Assembly (NCBI GenBank): GCA_036276235.1
Contig: DATBDZ010000245.1
Span: 1-33,297, forward strand
Direction: 5' to 3'
Length of the DNA stretch: 33,297 nt
Source of the DNA: JANWHF01 sp036276235
GTDB lineage: Bacteria; Planctomycetota; Phycisphaerae; Tepidisphaerales; Tepidisphaeraceae
The notes beneath the pieces were generated by a model. That model did no database searches, was not told where the DNA came from, and saw only the letters and a program-made list of their open reading frames with translations. Both the position numbers and the translations under genes were made by a program. Below are positions 8,570-15,346 of the stretch, in pieces; positions within the stretch are counted from its first letter, which is position 1; every line of letters begins with the position of its first letter.

Positions 8570-9583
8570 ATGGGCACAAAACTTCAGGGCGTTTTTACCC
8601 CCAACCTCGTCCCGCTCGATTCGAGCGGCAATATTAATGAAGAGGAGTTTCGCCGCTATATCGATTGGCTGATCGAGCGCGGCGTTCATGGGCTGTATCC
8701 CAACGGCTCCACCGGCGAATTTACCCGTTTTACCGTCGAAGAACGCCGACGCATTGTGAAGATCACCTGCGAGCAGTGCGATGGCCGCGTGCCTGTGCTC
8801 GCTGGGGCCGCCGAGGCGAATGTCAAAGAGACGCTGGCAGCCTGCGAGGTTTATAGCGATTATGGCGCGCGGGCAGTCGCGATCGTCTCACCTTATTATT
8901 ACAAGCTCGGCCCCGAGAGCGTCTTTGCCTACTTCCGCGAGATCGCGCGGCACTCGCCGATCGACGTCACGCTCTACAACATCCCGATGTTCGCCAGCCC
9001 GATCGACGTTCCCACGATCCGTCGCCTCGCGGAATTTGAGCGCATCATTGGCATCAAGGATTCCAGCGGCGATGTCACGTTCATGTGCCGCATGATCAGC
9101 GCGGTGAGACCGGTCCGCCCCGATTTTTCCTTCCTCACCGGCTGGGAAGCCGCGATGGTGCCGATGCTCGTCGTCGGCGCGGACGGCGGCACCCACGCCA
9201 CCAGCGGCGTCGTGCCCGAGCTCACGCGCCAAATCTTCGATCTCACCACCGCCGGCCAGATCGACGATGCGATGAAACTCCAGCTACGCCTCATCGAGCT
9301 GTTTGATGTGATGCTCACCAGCGCCGATTTCCCCGAAGGCTTCCGCGCCGCCGTCGATCTGCGCGGCTTCGAGTTCGGTCGCGGCCGCCAACCCCTCACT
9401 GAAAGCCAACAAATCGACCGCGTCGCATTGCAGCGCGTCCTCCGCTGCATCATGTCCGATTTCGGCGTCGTAGACGCGCCGCTCGAAGGTTGCGTCCCAC
9501 GAACGGGAAACATCGGGCGGGATAAGGTGCTGCAAGTCACGGAAGCCGTCATGCGCGAATTGCGGGAGAGAGGGATATCGTGA
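8570..9583 (+). CDS. DapA/NanA-superfamily aldolase (class I, Schiff-base)
   Basis: A (beta/alpha)8 lyase of the dihydrodipicolinate synthase superfamily, which splits or joins a 2-oxo acid through a lysine Schiff base. Seen: GSTGEF at about residues 46-51, the catalytic Tyr136 in LYNIP, and Lys163 in IGIKDSSGD, spaced as in the E. coli enzyme (Tyr133, Lys161). The segment after the Tyr reads NIPMFAS where true DapA usually has VPSRTG, so the Arg that binds the second carboxylate is missing. With 337 residues (DapA about 292), this argues against lysine synthesis and for a sugar-acid or hydroxy-oxo-acid aldolase; the substrate is unknown. ATG 8570 follows GGAG with four bases between; a GTG at 8552 is the alternative. 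The stop codon lies in the left arm of a long hairpin that separates it from the shell-protein gene downstream. Confidence 0.88.
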   Translation: MGTKLQGVFTPNLVPLDSSGNINEEEFRRYIDWLIERGVHGLYPNGSTGEFTRFTVEERRRIVKITCEQCDGRVPVLAGAAEANVKETLAACEVYSDYGARAVAIVSPYYYKLGPESVFAYFREIARHSPIDVTLYNIPMFASPIDVPTIRRLAEFERIIGIKDSSGDVTFMCRMISAVRPVRPDFSFLTGWEAAMVPMLVVGADGGTHATSGVVPELTRQIFDLTTAGQIDDAMKLQLRLIELFDVMLTSADFPEGFRAAVDLRGFEFGRGRQPLTESQQIDRVALQRVLRCIMSDFGVVDAPLEGCVPRTGNIGRDKVLQVTEAVMRELRERGIS

Positions 9584-9719
9584 AGAGTGATGAGTGAAGC
9601 CTGAAAACATGAAGACTGAAAAGTGAACCATGACGGTCAGGTTTCACTCATCACTCTTCATGCAATTTGCCCGTCATTTTACATTTTACATTTTTCACTT
9701 TTCATTCGTCACCATTCAC
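9581..9719. repeat. Heptanucleotide repeat tract folding into a 24-bp hairpin
   Basis: From 9581 the sequence runs in 7-base units (TGAAGAG, TGATGAG, TGAAGCC, TGAAAAC, then ATGAAGA, CTGAAAA, GTGAACC, ATGACGG). It then turns into the complementary orientation, ending in six units at 9676-9717 (ATTTTAC twice, ATTTTTC, ACTTTTC, ATTCGTC, ACCATTC). Bases 9581-9604 pair with 9637-9660 as a 24-bp stem with one G-U pair and a 32-base loop; the first 18 pairs are perfect. The stop codon of the aldolase is the first three bases of the stem. No U-run follows directly, so it may stabilise mRNA ends rather than terminate. Confidence 0.85.
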
Positions 9720-9738
9720 CGCCCGCGATAATCGCACC

Positions 9739-10353
9739 ATGACCCCCGCCCTCGGCATCCTCGAAATCTCCAGTTGGTCCGCCGCGATGGCGGCGACCGA
9801 CGCTGCCGCCAAGGCTGCGCCGGTCACTGTGGTGCAGGCGGAGCTCAACGATTTTTACGGCGTCGTCATCAAGCTGGCCGGCGACACCGCGGCCGTCAAA
9901 GCGGCAGTGGCGGCGGGCGTCGAGATGGCGCAGCGCATGCGCGTGCAATGTGTTAGCGATGTCATCCCCGCGCCCGACGACGCCGCGCGACGGGTGTGGC
10001 TGGCGCCGGCGGAATTCAATCCCCTCATCGAGCAGGATGTCATTCATTATCCGAATCAACAGGAGCACAACGTGAGTGAGCAAGCGCCCTATGCCATCGG
10101 CATGATCGAAACCCAGGGCTTCACCGCCGTCATCGAGGCCATCGACACCGCCTGCAAAGCCGCCTCCGTAGAAGTCATCGGCAAGGAAAAACTCGGCGGC
10201 GGATACGTAACAGTCCTCATCAAAGGCGACGTAGCCGCCGTCCGCGCCGCCATCGATGCGGGAAAAGCCAAGGTCGAAGGACTGGGAAAGTTGATCGCCT
10301 CCCACGTCATCCCGCGGCCAAGTTCGGCGGTGCTTGGGCTGTTGCCCAAATGA
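9739..10353 (+). CDS. Tandem BMC-domain microcompartment shell protein (BMC-T, PduT-like architecture)
   Basis: A shell protein of a bacterial microcompartment, expected to form trimeric tiles with pseudo-hexagonal shape. The 204-residue product has two BMC folds. Domain 1 (about 1-95) runs from ALGILEISSWSAAMAATDAA to VSDVIPAPDDAARRVW. Domain 2 (about 116-204) runs from AIGMIETQGF through the pore-loop-like EKLGGGYVTV and ends SHVIPRPSSAVLGLLPK, close to canonical single-domain shell proteins. The cysteine that holds an Fe-S cluster in PduT is absent. The linker is long, and at its end is an internal start with a good ribosome binding site (separate entry). No pentamer (BMC-P) or signature aldehyde dehydrogenase gene is in the window, so this is an orphan or satellite shell gene here. 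Start ATG 9739 begins right at the domain; no strong Shine-Dalgarno precedes it. Its stop overlaps the next ORF's start (ATGA). Confidence 0.9.
   Translation: MTPALGILEISSWSAAMAATDAAAKAAPVTVVQAELNDFYGVVIKLAGDTAAVKAAVAAGVEMAQRMRVQCVSDVIPAPDDAARRVWLAPAEFNPLIEQDVIHYPNQQEHNVSEQAPYAIGMIETQGFTAVIEAIDTACKAASVEVIGKEKLGGGYVTVLIKGDVAAVRAAIDAGKAKVEGLGKLIASHVIPRPSSAVLGLLPK
10061..10074 (+). promoter_or_regulatory. Internal Shine-Dalgarno and in-frame GTG start within the BMC gene
   Basis: AGGAG at 10061-10065, six bases, then GTG at 10072-10074 followed by AGTGAGCAAGCGCCC. The GTG is codon 112 of the two-domain frame, at the boundary before domain 2. Initiation here would give a 93-residue single BMC-domain protein (MSEQAPYAIGMIETQGF...) with a normal BMC-H N-terminus. 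Seen in the sequence; use in the cell is inference. Confidence 0.6.
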
Positions 10354-10499
10354 AATCCCTTCTCAGGCGTAGAAGTAATATGAACCGCATTTCCCATTCG
10401 AGCGTCAGCGATGTCCGATGGCCAGGCGCCGCGGAAATCATTCGGCTGCTGGCATTGGGAGTCGGCCTCGCGTTGTTGATTCTTGGCAAGTGTAAATAG
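10350..10499 (+). CDS. Small predicted single-pass membrane protein (49 aa), start-stop coupled to the BMC gene
   Basis: Not recognised. The ATG overlaps the stop of the shell-protein gene (ATGA), the usual sign of translational coupling, and the TAG stop lies 12 bases before the next gene's GTG. The product starts MKSLLRRRSNMNRISHSS, is basic at the N-terminus, and ends in one hydrophobic helix (IIRLLALGVGLALLILG) followed by KCK. A second ATG at 10380 would give 39 residues. There is no strong Shine-Dalgarno, so coupling would be needed. Codon composition is unremarkable. It could be a real microprotein or a chance frame; position and membrane segment favour it modestly. Confidence 0.45.
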   Translation: MKSLLRRRSNMNRISHSSVSDVRWPGAAEIIRLLALGVGLALLILGKCK

Positions 10500-10511
10500 A
10501 GAGGCCGCCGA

Positions 10512-11120
10512 GTGATATTCCTTCATCGCAAAGCGTCGATGCTGGCGATCATCCTACTCGCGGGCCTGGCTGTAATCGCGCCGGCGGCAGACCAAGGCGC
10601 GATCGACTATCAAAAGACCGCCGATGGCGCACGCTGGGGTTGGCGGCTCGACCACGCTGACCCAATTCAAAGCATTTGGATGAGCCAACGCGACTTCACA
10701 TACACCGTCCGGAGCGGACGTGATGTGCCAGCCGAAATGGAATTCGCGGTCAGCCTTGGCGGCAAACAACTCATTCGCTGGTCCGGATTCCGACACTCCG
10801 TATTCATTGTCCGGTCGGCCGTCCTCTATTACGCGGAAACTCCGAGGCTCGGAGAGGGTGGAACGATCATTGCATTTGATCTGAAGAAGGGGGCCGAGCT
10901 CTGGCGAGAAAAGATCGAGGCCGCCAAGCCGAGGGAGATCATGATGCCGGGGATCGTATTGTTGAACCTCGAGGCTATGAACGACGAGGTCCTGACAATC
11001 TGGGGGAATGACACCTTCGGACGATATCTGGAGTTCAAGGACATCAGATCGGGGAAGACCCTCGGATACCACGTATTCACGGATGCAGAAGTCCGCGCGG
11101 CGACCCAGCCAGTGAAGTGA
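10512..11120 (+). CDS. Secreted hypothetical protein with a PQQ-propeller-like strand motif
   Basis: Not recognised as a named family. GTG 10512 is preceded by AGAGAGG with seven bases between and gives a 202-residue protein with a proper signal peptide (basic MIFLHRKAS, then MLAIILLAGLAVIAPAAD). An ATG at 10539 would lose the basic part. The mature part is rich in aromatic and beta-type residues. One segment, TIIAFDLKKGAELWR, resembles the strand-and-turn unit of PQQ or quinoprotein-like beta-propellers, but only one clear unit is visible, so a full propeller is unlikely. It follows the shell-protein gene and the microprotein closely, so the three are probably one transcript. It converges on the FAD oxidoreductase gene with a 27-base gap. 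Confidence 0.7.
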   Translation: MIFLHRKASMLAIILLAGLAVIAPAADQGAIDYQKTADGARWGWRLDHADPIQSIWMSQRDFTYTVRSGRDVPAEMEFAVSLGGKQLIRWSGFRHSVFIVRSAVLYYAETPRLGEGGTIIAFDLKKGAELWREKIEAAKPREIMMPGIVLLNLEAMNDEVLTIWGNDTFGRYLEFKDIRSGKTLGYHVFTDAEVRAATQPVK

Positions 11121-11147
11121 TTCCCGATCCACATCGATCTGACGATG

Positions 11148-12707
11148 TCACTTCTTCACCGGCGCTGTCCACTTGAGAATCTGTCCATCCGTGAGCAACC
11201 GTGCCTGGAGCGCCGGGATATCGACGTCCTGCACATTCGCCCGCTTTTCGAGCGACATATGCGCGGCCATGGCCGCGCTTTGGCCGAGGAGCATGAAGAC
11301 TGGTTCCATTCGGATCGAGCCATACGCGATGTGGCTTGCGGAGAGGCAGACGGGGACCAGCAGGTTGCGGCACACTTCCGCCTTGGGCGTGATGGCGCGA
11401 TAGCTGATCGAGTAGGGGGCCGCCGGCGCGACTTGCACGTCGCCTTCATTTCGCACGACGCCATTTTGCACGATGCGCTGGCAGTTGTGGGAATCCATGT
11501 TGTACGCGGCCAGTCCGATTGAATCATCGACGCTGGTTTTGTGTTCGCAGTCGTGCTGCGTGACAACGTAGCGGCCGATCATCCGCCGCGCTTCGCGGAC
11601 GTAAAGCTGGTGCGGCCATCCGCCGGTTTCCTGGAATTCATCCTTCGTCAGCCCCCAGACCGCCATCTCCTTTCGCACGCTCGCCGGCACACGCGGGCTG
11701 GTCGCAAGGAAATGTAACAACCCGTGCGTGTAGGCAACATGCTCCTGCCAGATGCGATGGCGAGTCGCGAAATCCGCGCTGGGATATGTCCAGCTATGTC
11801 CGATGTAATCGGTGGAGACGGCGCCATTGTTATTGATGTCGGTCTTGTTGTTGGGCATCAGATCGATCTTGAGGAGCATGCCGAGGTTGATCGGCTTCTT
11901 CGCATCGACCAGACCCTCCAGATGCCGCGCGAGGATTTCATAGGTGGCCGGATCGTAACCCTCCGGCGGCGTAATCGGGTTTTGGTTTGATTTATCTTTG
12001 GAGAGACAGAGCCGCAGGTTGTAAGTCTGCACGCGCTGGTCGCCCGCGCCGGGTGTGCCGCCGTCTCCCTCCTGAATGAGCGGCAGCAGGCCGCTCGATC
12101 GATCGCCGCTCTTCACGTACGGATCGACCGGCACTAGAAACTGGTGCTTGGGCGTATTGGGCCGAATGCCGTTGAGCGGCTCATCGTATTGCGCTACCGC
12201 CTCGCGGCCGAAGGTAAACTGCACCTTCGCCAGCGCCATGAGATCGCCTTCGTAAGTGCAATCGATGAAGGATGCCGCCTCGGCGGGAATGTGTTCTTCG
12301 ACAATCGTCGCATCAGCGTTCGACGCCCGAGCGAGCATGATTCGCCGAATCAATGCATCGCGCGCATCGACTTCCTCGATGCGATGATTAAGCAGGACTT
12401 TGATCTTCTCGCCGCCGGCGTTGGCCTCGGCGATCAGTTCATGCAGCACCTTCTCCGCCACGCTCGGCTCAAACACCCACGATTCTTCCTTGCCATACAC
12501 CTTCCCCACGCGCCGATAAAACTCGCGCGACAACCCGCCGATGGCAAGCTTGTTGCCGATATCAGTAAACCCCAGCCCGCCCGTGGTCATGCCGCCCAGA
12601 TGCCGGCTGGGTTCGACCAGCAAGACAGTCCGGCCCAGTTTTGCCGCAGTAACAGCCGCGATGACACCGGCCGCGGTACCGCCGTAGATGCAGAGGTCGC
12701 CGTTCAT
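11148..12707 (-). CDS. FAD-dependent oxidoreductase (FAD_oxidored family)
   Basis: A 519-residue flavoprotein. The first 35 residues hold a Rossmann dinucleotide fold: the DLCIYGGTAAGVIAAVTAA loop, then VLLVEP ending in the acidic residue that binds the FAD ribose. SRHLGGMTTGGLGFTD and GGLSREFYRR follow, as in the large FAD_oxidored group common in planctomycetes and Bacteroidetes. Later conserved stretches include FIDCTYEGDLMALAKV, SWTYPSADF and a C-terminal GQSAAMAAHMSL FAD-contact region. No signal peptide is seen at the start ATG 12707. Substrate is unknown; relatives are often annotated as xanthan-lyase-associated or simply FAD-dependent oxidoreductases. No partner gene is adjacent: the gene converges with the secreted protein on one side and faces a repeat-rich gap on the other. 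Confidence 0.88.
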   Translation of the reverse strand: MNGDLCIYGGTAAGVIAAVTAAKLGRTVLLVEPSRHLGGMTTGGLGFTDIGNKLAIGGLSREFYRRVGKVYGKEESWVFEPSVAEKVLHELIAEANAGGEKIKVLLNHRIEEVDARDALIRRIMLARASNADATIVEEHIPAEAASFIDCTYEGDLMALAKVQFTFGREAVAQYDEPLNGIRPNTPKHQFLVPVDPYVKSGDRSSGLLPLIQEGDGGTPGAGDQRVQTYNLRLCLSKDKSNQNPITPPEGYDPATYEILARHLEGLVDAKKPINLGMLLKIDLMPNNKTDINNNGAVSTDYIGHSWTYPSADFATRHRIWQEHVAYTHGLLHFLATSPRVPASVRKEMAVWGLTKDEFQETGGWPHQLYVREARRMIGRYVVTQHDCEHKTSVDDSIGLAAYNMDSHNCQRIVQNGVVRNEGDVQVAPAAPYSISYRAITPKAEVCRNLLVPVCLSASHIAYGSIRMEPVFMLLGQSAAMAAHMSLEKRANVQDVDIPALQARLLTDGQILKWTAPVKK

Positions 12708-12759
12708 ACGCTTAGTAAAAGCCCGGGTGCGGGCGGATGCAAGTATTGTCTGGCGTGCG

Positions 12760-13153
12760 CCGGAAATCCGAATTCCGAATCCCCGAAATCCGAATCAAAT
12801 CCGAAGCCTCAATGACGAATGTCGGAATTGGTTTCACCGGAGCCACGAAGAGACGAAGGAAGATGACTTATACCCCGCGCGTCTCACTGTCCGTTTGCGC
12901 AACGTCCGGCAAGCCGATTCAGCCTGGCGCGATCAGATCGCGTGATTGGGGCGGTGAATTTAGCGTCGCGCTCCTGAAACGTCGACCGCTCGATGGCATC
13001 GATAATTTTTTGCTTCTGTGCCGGCGACATTCCGTCGATCATCCGGCCGGTTAACTGCTTGCCGGGATCGTGTGATTTGACCGACATATAGCTCTTTGAC
13101 CTAGGTTCGGGCATTCGTCATTCGGGTTTGATTCGGGGATTCGGATTTCGCGG
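12760..13153. repeat. Imperfect inverted repeat bracketing a small ORF
   Basis: The left arm (12760-12821) and the reverse complement of the right arm (13112-13153) share, in the same order, the blocks CGAAATCCG, AATCCCCG, AATCAAA(T/C)CCGA and ATGACGAATG. Short indels of the same ATCCGAA unit lie between them. The arms lie about 290 bases apart and enclose the small minus-strand ORF. The left arm continues into CACGAAGAGACGAAGG (12843-12858), a unit that recurs at 29582-29596. Confidence 0.7.
12884..13087 (-). CDS. Small hypothetical protein (67 aa)
   Basis: Not recognised with confidence. From the ATG at 13087 (an ATG at 13114 in the same frame is upstream and lies in the repeat arm) the product is 67 residues, strongly charged. 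It has a predicted helical middle, MSPAQKQKIIDAIERSTFQE, and a basic end, ITRSDRARLNRLAGR. AAAGAG lies shortly upstream as a weak ribosome binding site. It sits alone between the arms of an inverted repeat, so it may be cargo of, or a remnant left by, a small mobile element. The shape is faintly like the first half of small planctomycete DNA-binding or antitoxin-like proteins, but this is only an impression. Confidence 0.35.
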   Translation of the reverse strand: MSVKSHDPGKQLTGRMIDGMSPAQKQKIIDAIERSTFQERDAKFTAPITRSDRARLNRLAGRCANGQ

Positions 13154-13176
13154 CGTCGATCATCGCCCAATCGCCA

Positions 13177-14349
13177 TCATTCCCTAAGCCGCGCCTGCAC
13201 GTTATCCAGCACATTCATGAAATTGATGTAGCTGTCATACGGGCTTTCGTACGGGCTGAAATAACGATGCACCGCGCCGTCGGCCCAGTGCTTGGTGCAC
13301 ATGTAGTAGAAATGATCGCTGGTGGTGAGGCGTCGCCAATCGGTTAAAAGCTGTGCGTCCCCTTTTTCCCGCAGCGCGCCTTCGAGCTTGTACATTTCGT
13401 GCAGCGCGTTGGACTGCATCGCGTTGCCGAGCCATGCTGAGAGATCGCGCTCGGTGTCGGCCCAGGAGATCATGTGCGGCACATCCAGCTCGCCCGCTGG
13501 CTCATAACGATCAATCGCCTGTGAAGGTGTGAGAAAGTCGTTCTCGCGCGTCTTGAGCACTTCGCCCGGCAGATGCCGCATGAAATCGAAGATGCCGGTG
13601 TCGGCCCAGTGATGTTCGCCGAACGTTTCGTAGTCGAAGAAGAGATTGCAGAGAAATCCGTTGCCGTTGATCTGATTGACCCACTGCGCGAATTTCTCGG
13701 CGGTGAGCGGCCACTGCTCCCAGGCGCGATTGGAAAAACGAAACGCGATGTCATCGCTCAGCCGGTAATTCTTCAGCAGCAGCTTGATCTTCGCGTGCGG
13801 CGGGCGATAGACAAAATTCGGGCTGCGGAAGCCCAGGATATGATCCGCCCCCTCGGCCAAAATCCCGTCATACCCCATGTGGCTGATGAAATGTGCCAGA
13901 TCGTTGTTGTAGATCAGCTCCGTATTGCGAAAGACGCGAGGCTCCTGGCCAAACAACTCTTTGATCAGCTTGCGATGCGCATCAACCTGTGAGCGGAATT
14001 CTTCTCGCGAATACAAAAATGAAAGTGAGTGATAATACGTCTCATCCAGAAACTCGACGCAGCCACTCTTGTTCAGTTCCGCAAAGCTGTCCATCACATC
14101 GGGCGCATAGGCTCGAAACTGCTCCAGCGCCAGGCCGGTGATCGAATAAGCGATGCGAAACTTGCCGCCGTGCGCCTGGATGGTTTCCAGCAGCATTTTG
14201 TTGGCCGGCAGATAACATTTCTGCGCGACCTTGCGGACGATGTCGGCGTTTTTGTAGTCGTCGAAGTAATGCCGATCGCTGTCAAAGACGCTGTAACGGC
14301 GCAGACGGAAAGGCTGATGGATCTGAAAATAAAAAACAACCGATGCCAT
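13177..14349 (-). CDS. Glycoside hydrolase family 57 (alpha-amylase-type)
   Basis: Acts on alpha-glucans such as glycogen or starch, in the cytoplasm since no signal peptide is seen. The 390-residue protein starts at ATG 14349 (MASVVFYFQIHQPFR), at the usual N-terminus of the family; longer starts add only non-conserved residues. GH57 landmarks: HQP at residues 11-13 (conserved region 1), the probable nucleophile Glu144 in RNTELIYNN (region 3), and the probable acid/base Asp239 in FFDYETFGEHHW (region 4). It is compact compared with 4-alpha-glucanotransferases and branching enzymes of the family, so alpha-amylase is the better guess, but specificity cannot be fixed from sequence. The Shine-Dalgarno is weak. 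A 410-base repeat-rich gap separates it from the next minus-strand gene. Confidence 0.9.
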   Translation of the reverse strand: MASVVFYFQIHQPFRLRRYSVFDSDRHYFDDYKNADIVRKVAQKCYLPANKMLLETIQAHGGKFRIAYSITGLALEQFRAYAPDVMDSFAELNKSGCVEFLDETYYHSLSFLYSREEFRSQVDAHRKLIKELFGQEPRVFRNTELIYNNDLAHFISHMGYDGILAEGADHILGFRSPNFVYRPPHAKIKLLLKNYRLSDDIAFRFSNRAWEQWPLTAEKFAQWVNQINGNGFLCNLFFDYETFGEHHWADTGIFDFMRHLPGEVLKTRENDFLTPSQAIDRYEPAGELDVPHMISWADTERDLSAWLGNAMQSNALHEMYKLEGALREKGDAQLLTDWRRLTTSDHFYYMCTKHWADGAVHRYFSPYESPYDSYINFMNVLDNVQARLRE

Positions 14350-14564
14350 GAGCAAACTCTGCGTTCTCGGCGATCCGATTTTAGTTCCCGGCGGCATTCT
14401 ATCGGTGGCGCGGGCCGGCGTCGAATTTGAGGAGGGTCAGCGTGTAGAGGAAATGGAGGAGGGAAGTCGAGGATGGAGGATGGCGCGGGAATGACAGTAT
14501 CGCCGCGAGTCTCGACACCTGTCACGCTGAGTTGTCACGTGCCGTCGGCGCACCCGCGAAGCAT

Positions 14565-14633
14565 GAAAACGGCGGGCAATGCCCGCCCTACGATGACGCG
14601 GCGCGTAGGGCGGGCACGGCCCGCCGCGTTTTC
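14565..14633. repeat. Palindromic repeat, family GGCGGGCAATGCCCGCCCTACG, copy 1
   Basis: The left arm GAAAACGGCGGGCAATGCC... (14565-14592) pairs with the right arm ending ...GCCCGCCGCGTTTTC (14604-14633), with a two-base bulge. Within each arm GGCGGGC and GCCCGCC also pair, so nested folding is possible. The same unit recurs at 15347-15405 and, diverged, near 32978-33020. Confidence 0.85.
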
Positions 14634-14639
14634 AAAGCA

Positions 14640-14695
14640 GGTACTCCGAAGCATCTGGCCCTTTCGCACGGGTCGGCCAGATGCTTCGGAGTACC
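14640..14695. repeat. Palindromic repeat, family GTACTCCGAAGCATCTGGCC, copy 1
   Basis: A perfect 21-bp stem: left arm 14640-14660 (G + GTACTCCGAAGCATCTGGCC) and right arm 14675-14695, loop of 14 bases, then TCAGCATGACGG. The same element is at 16448-16528 and as a half-copy at 27984-28013. Confidence 0.88.
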
Positions 14696-14759
14696 TCAGC
14701 ATGACGGTCTATGCGGTTCTTTGAAGTGAATGAGTTTGGAGCATCGCGGCCAGCCCAAA

Positions 14760-15215
14760 TCACGCGGCGGCGGGGGGAATCATGACAGGGTAGATGAGTT
14801 CGATCATCTGCGCGATTTGTCGCGCGTCGGCCAGGACGAACTTTAGTTGATACTTCAACCGAGCCGGCAACTCCCGTTTGGCGGCGGCGATCGCTTCATC
14901 GCTTGCAGCGATGACCAGTTGCCCGCCGAGGCTGCGCAGCGGGATGACGCCGAAGTGGCGGGCTATGTCACGTGGGATGGCGCCGAGCGATTGCGAATCG
15001 ATTCCGATCACGGCCAGATCAACCCGCAACGGCGGATCCGAAATCTGTTCCCACCACGCTTTCCAAATGTCCTGAGGTTTGCAAAGCCCAAACGCCAGCG
15101 CGATCTGACCGAAGCGGCGCGGCGTAATGAATTGTTCTTCGAGGATTTCCGAGATGTCGTAATCGCTCAGCTTCACGACCTGGCTGAGCAGCTCACCAAA
15201 TAGCGGTCGGCGCAT
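14760..15215 (-). CDS. Standalone MshEN/GspE N-terminal-type domain protein (possible c-di-GMP sensor)
   Basis: A 151-residue protein consisting only of the N-terminal domain that precedes the ATPase in GspE/PilB/MshE secretion motors. Residues 5-28 (LFGELLSQVVKLSDYDISEI...) and 34-57 (RFGQIALAFGLCKPQDIWKA...) each span exactly 24 residues and end in EQ, as in the tandem RLGxxL...LxxxLxxQ motifs by which MshEN domains bind cyclic di-GMP. The leading Arg of motif 1 is Leu here. Residues 58-148 match the second lobe (IPRDIARHFGVIPLRSLGGQ, LVIAASDE, and a closing IAQMIELIYP). No Walker motifs, so no ATPase. ATG 15215 has GGGAGAG upstream and is preferred over GTG 15230. Binding of c-di-GMP is inference. 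No secretion genes are adjacent. Confidence 0.78.
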   Translation of the reverse strand: MRRPLFGELLSQVVKLSDYDISEILEEQFITPRRFGQIALAFGLCKPQDIWKAWWEQISDPPLRVDLAVIGIDSQSLGAIPRDIARHFGVIPLRSLGGQLVIAASDEAIAAAKRELPARLKYQLKFVLADARQIAQMIELIYPVMIPPAAA

Positions 15216-15346
15216 AACCCACTCTCCCACATGGAGATTACGTTACGTTTTGCGTTCCGCCAAACCAATCCGCAATCGCGCGGCGCGTGGTCCCATAATG
15301 GTCGGGTTGCATAGAATCAAACGTCGCGCGGGTGCTGAACAGTCCC

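Larger units (their letters stand above)
14350..14759. other. Gene-free gap filled by two large palindromic repeats
   Basis: No supported gene. The first 200 bases beyond the GH57 start show nothing except presumed promoter sequence for that gene. The rest holds two large hairpins (14565-14633 and 14640-14695, separate entries). Short reading frames here are translations of the repeats. Confidence 0.6.

Noticed and set aside
8570..12707. A complete microcompartment operon
   Set aside because: Only one shell gene is present. The aldolase, FAD oxidoreductase and small proteins are not known signature enzymes of a described microcompartment, so no full operon is claimed.
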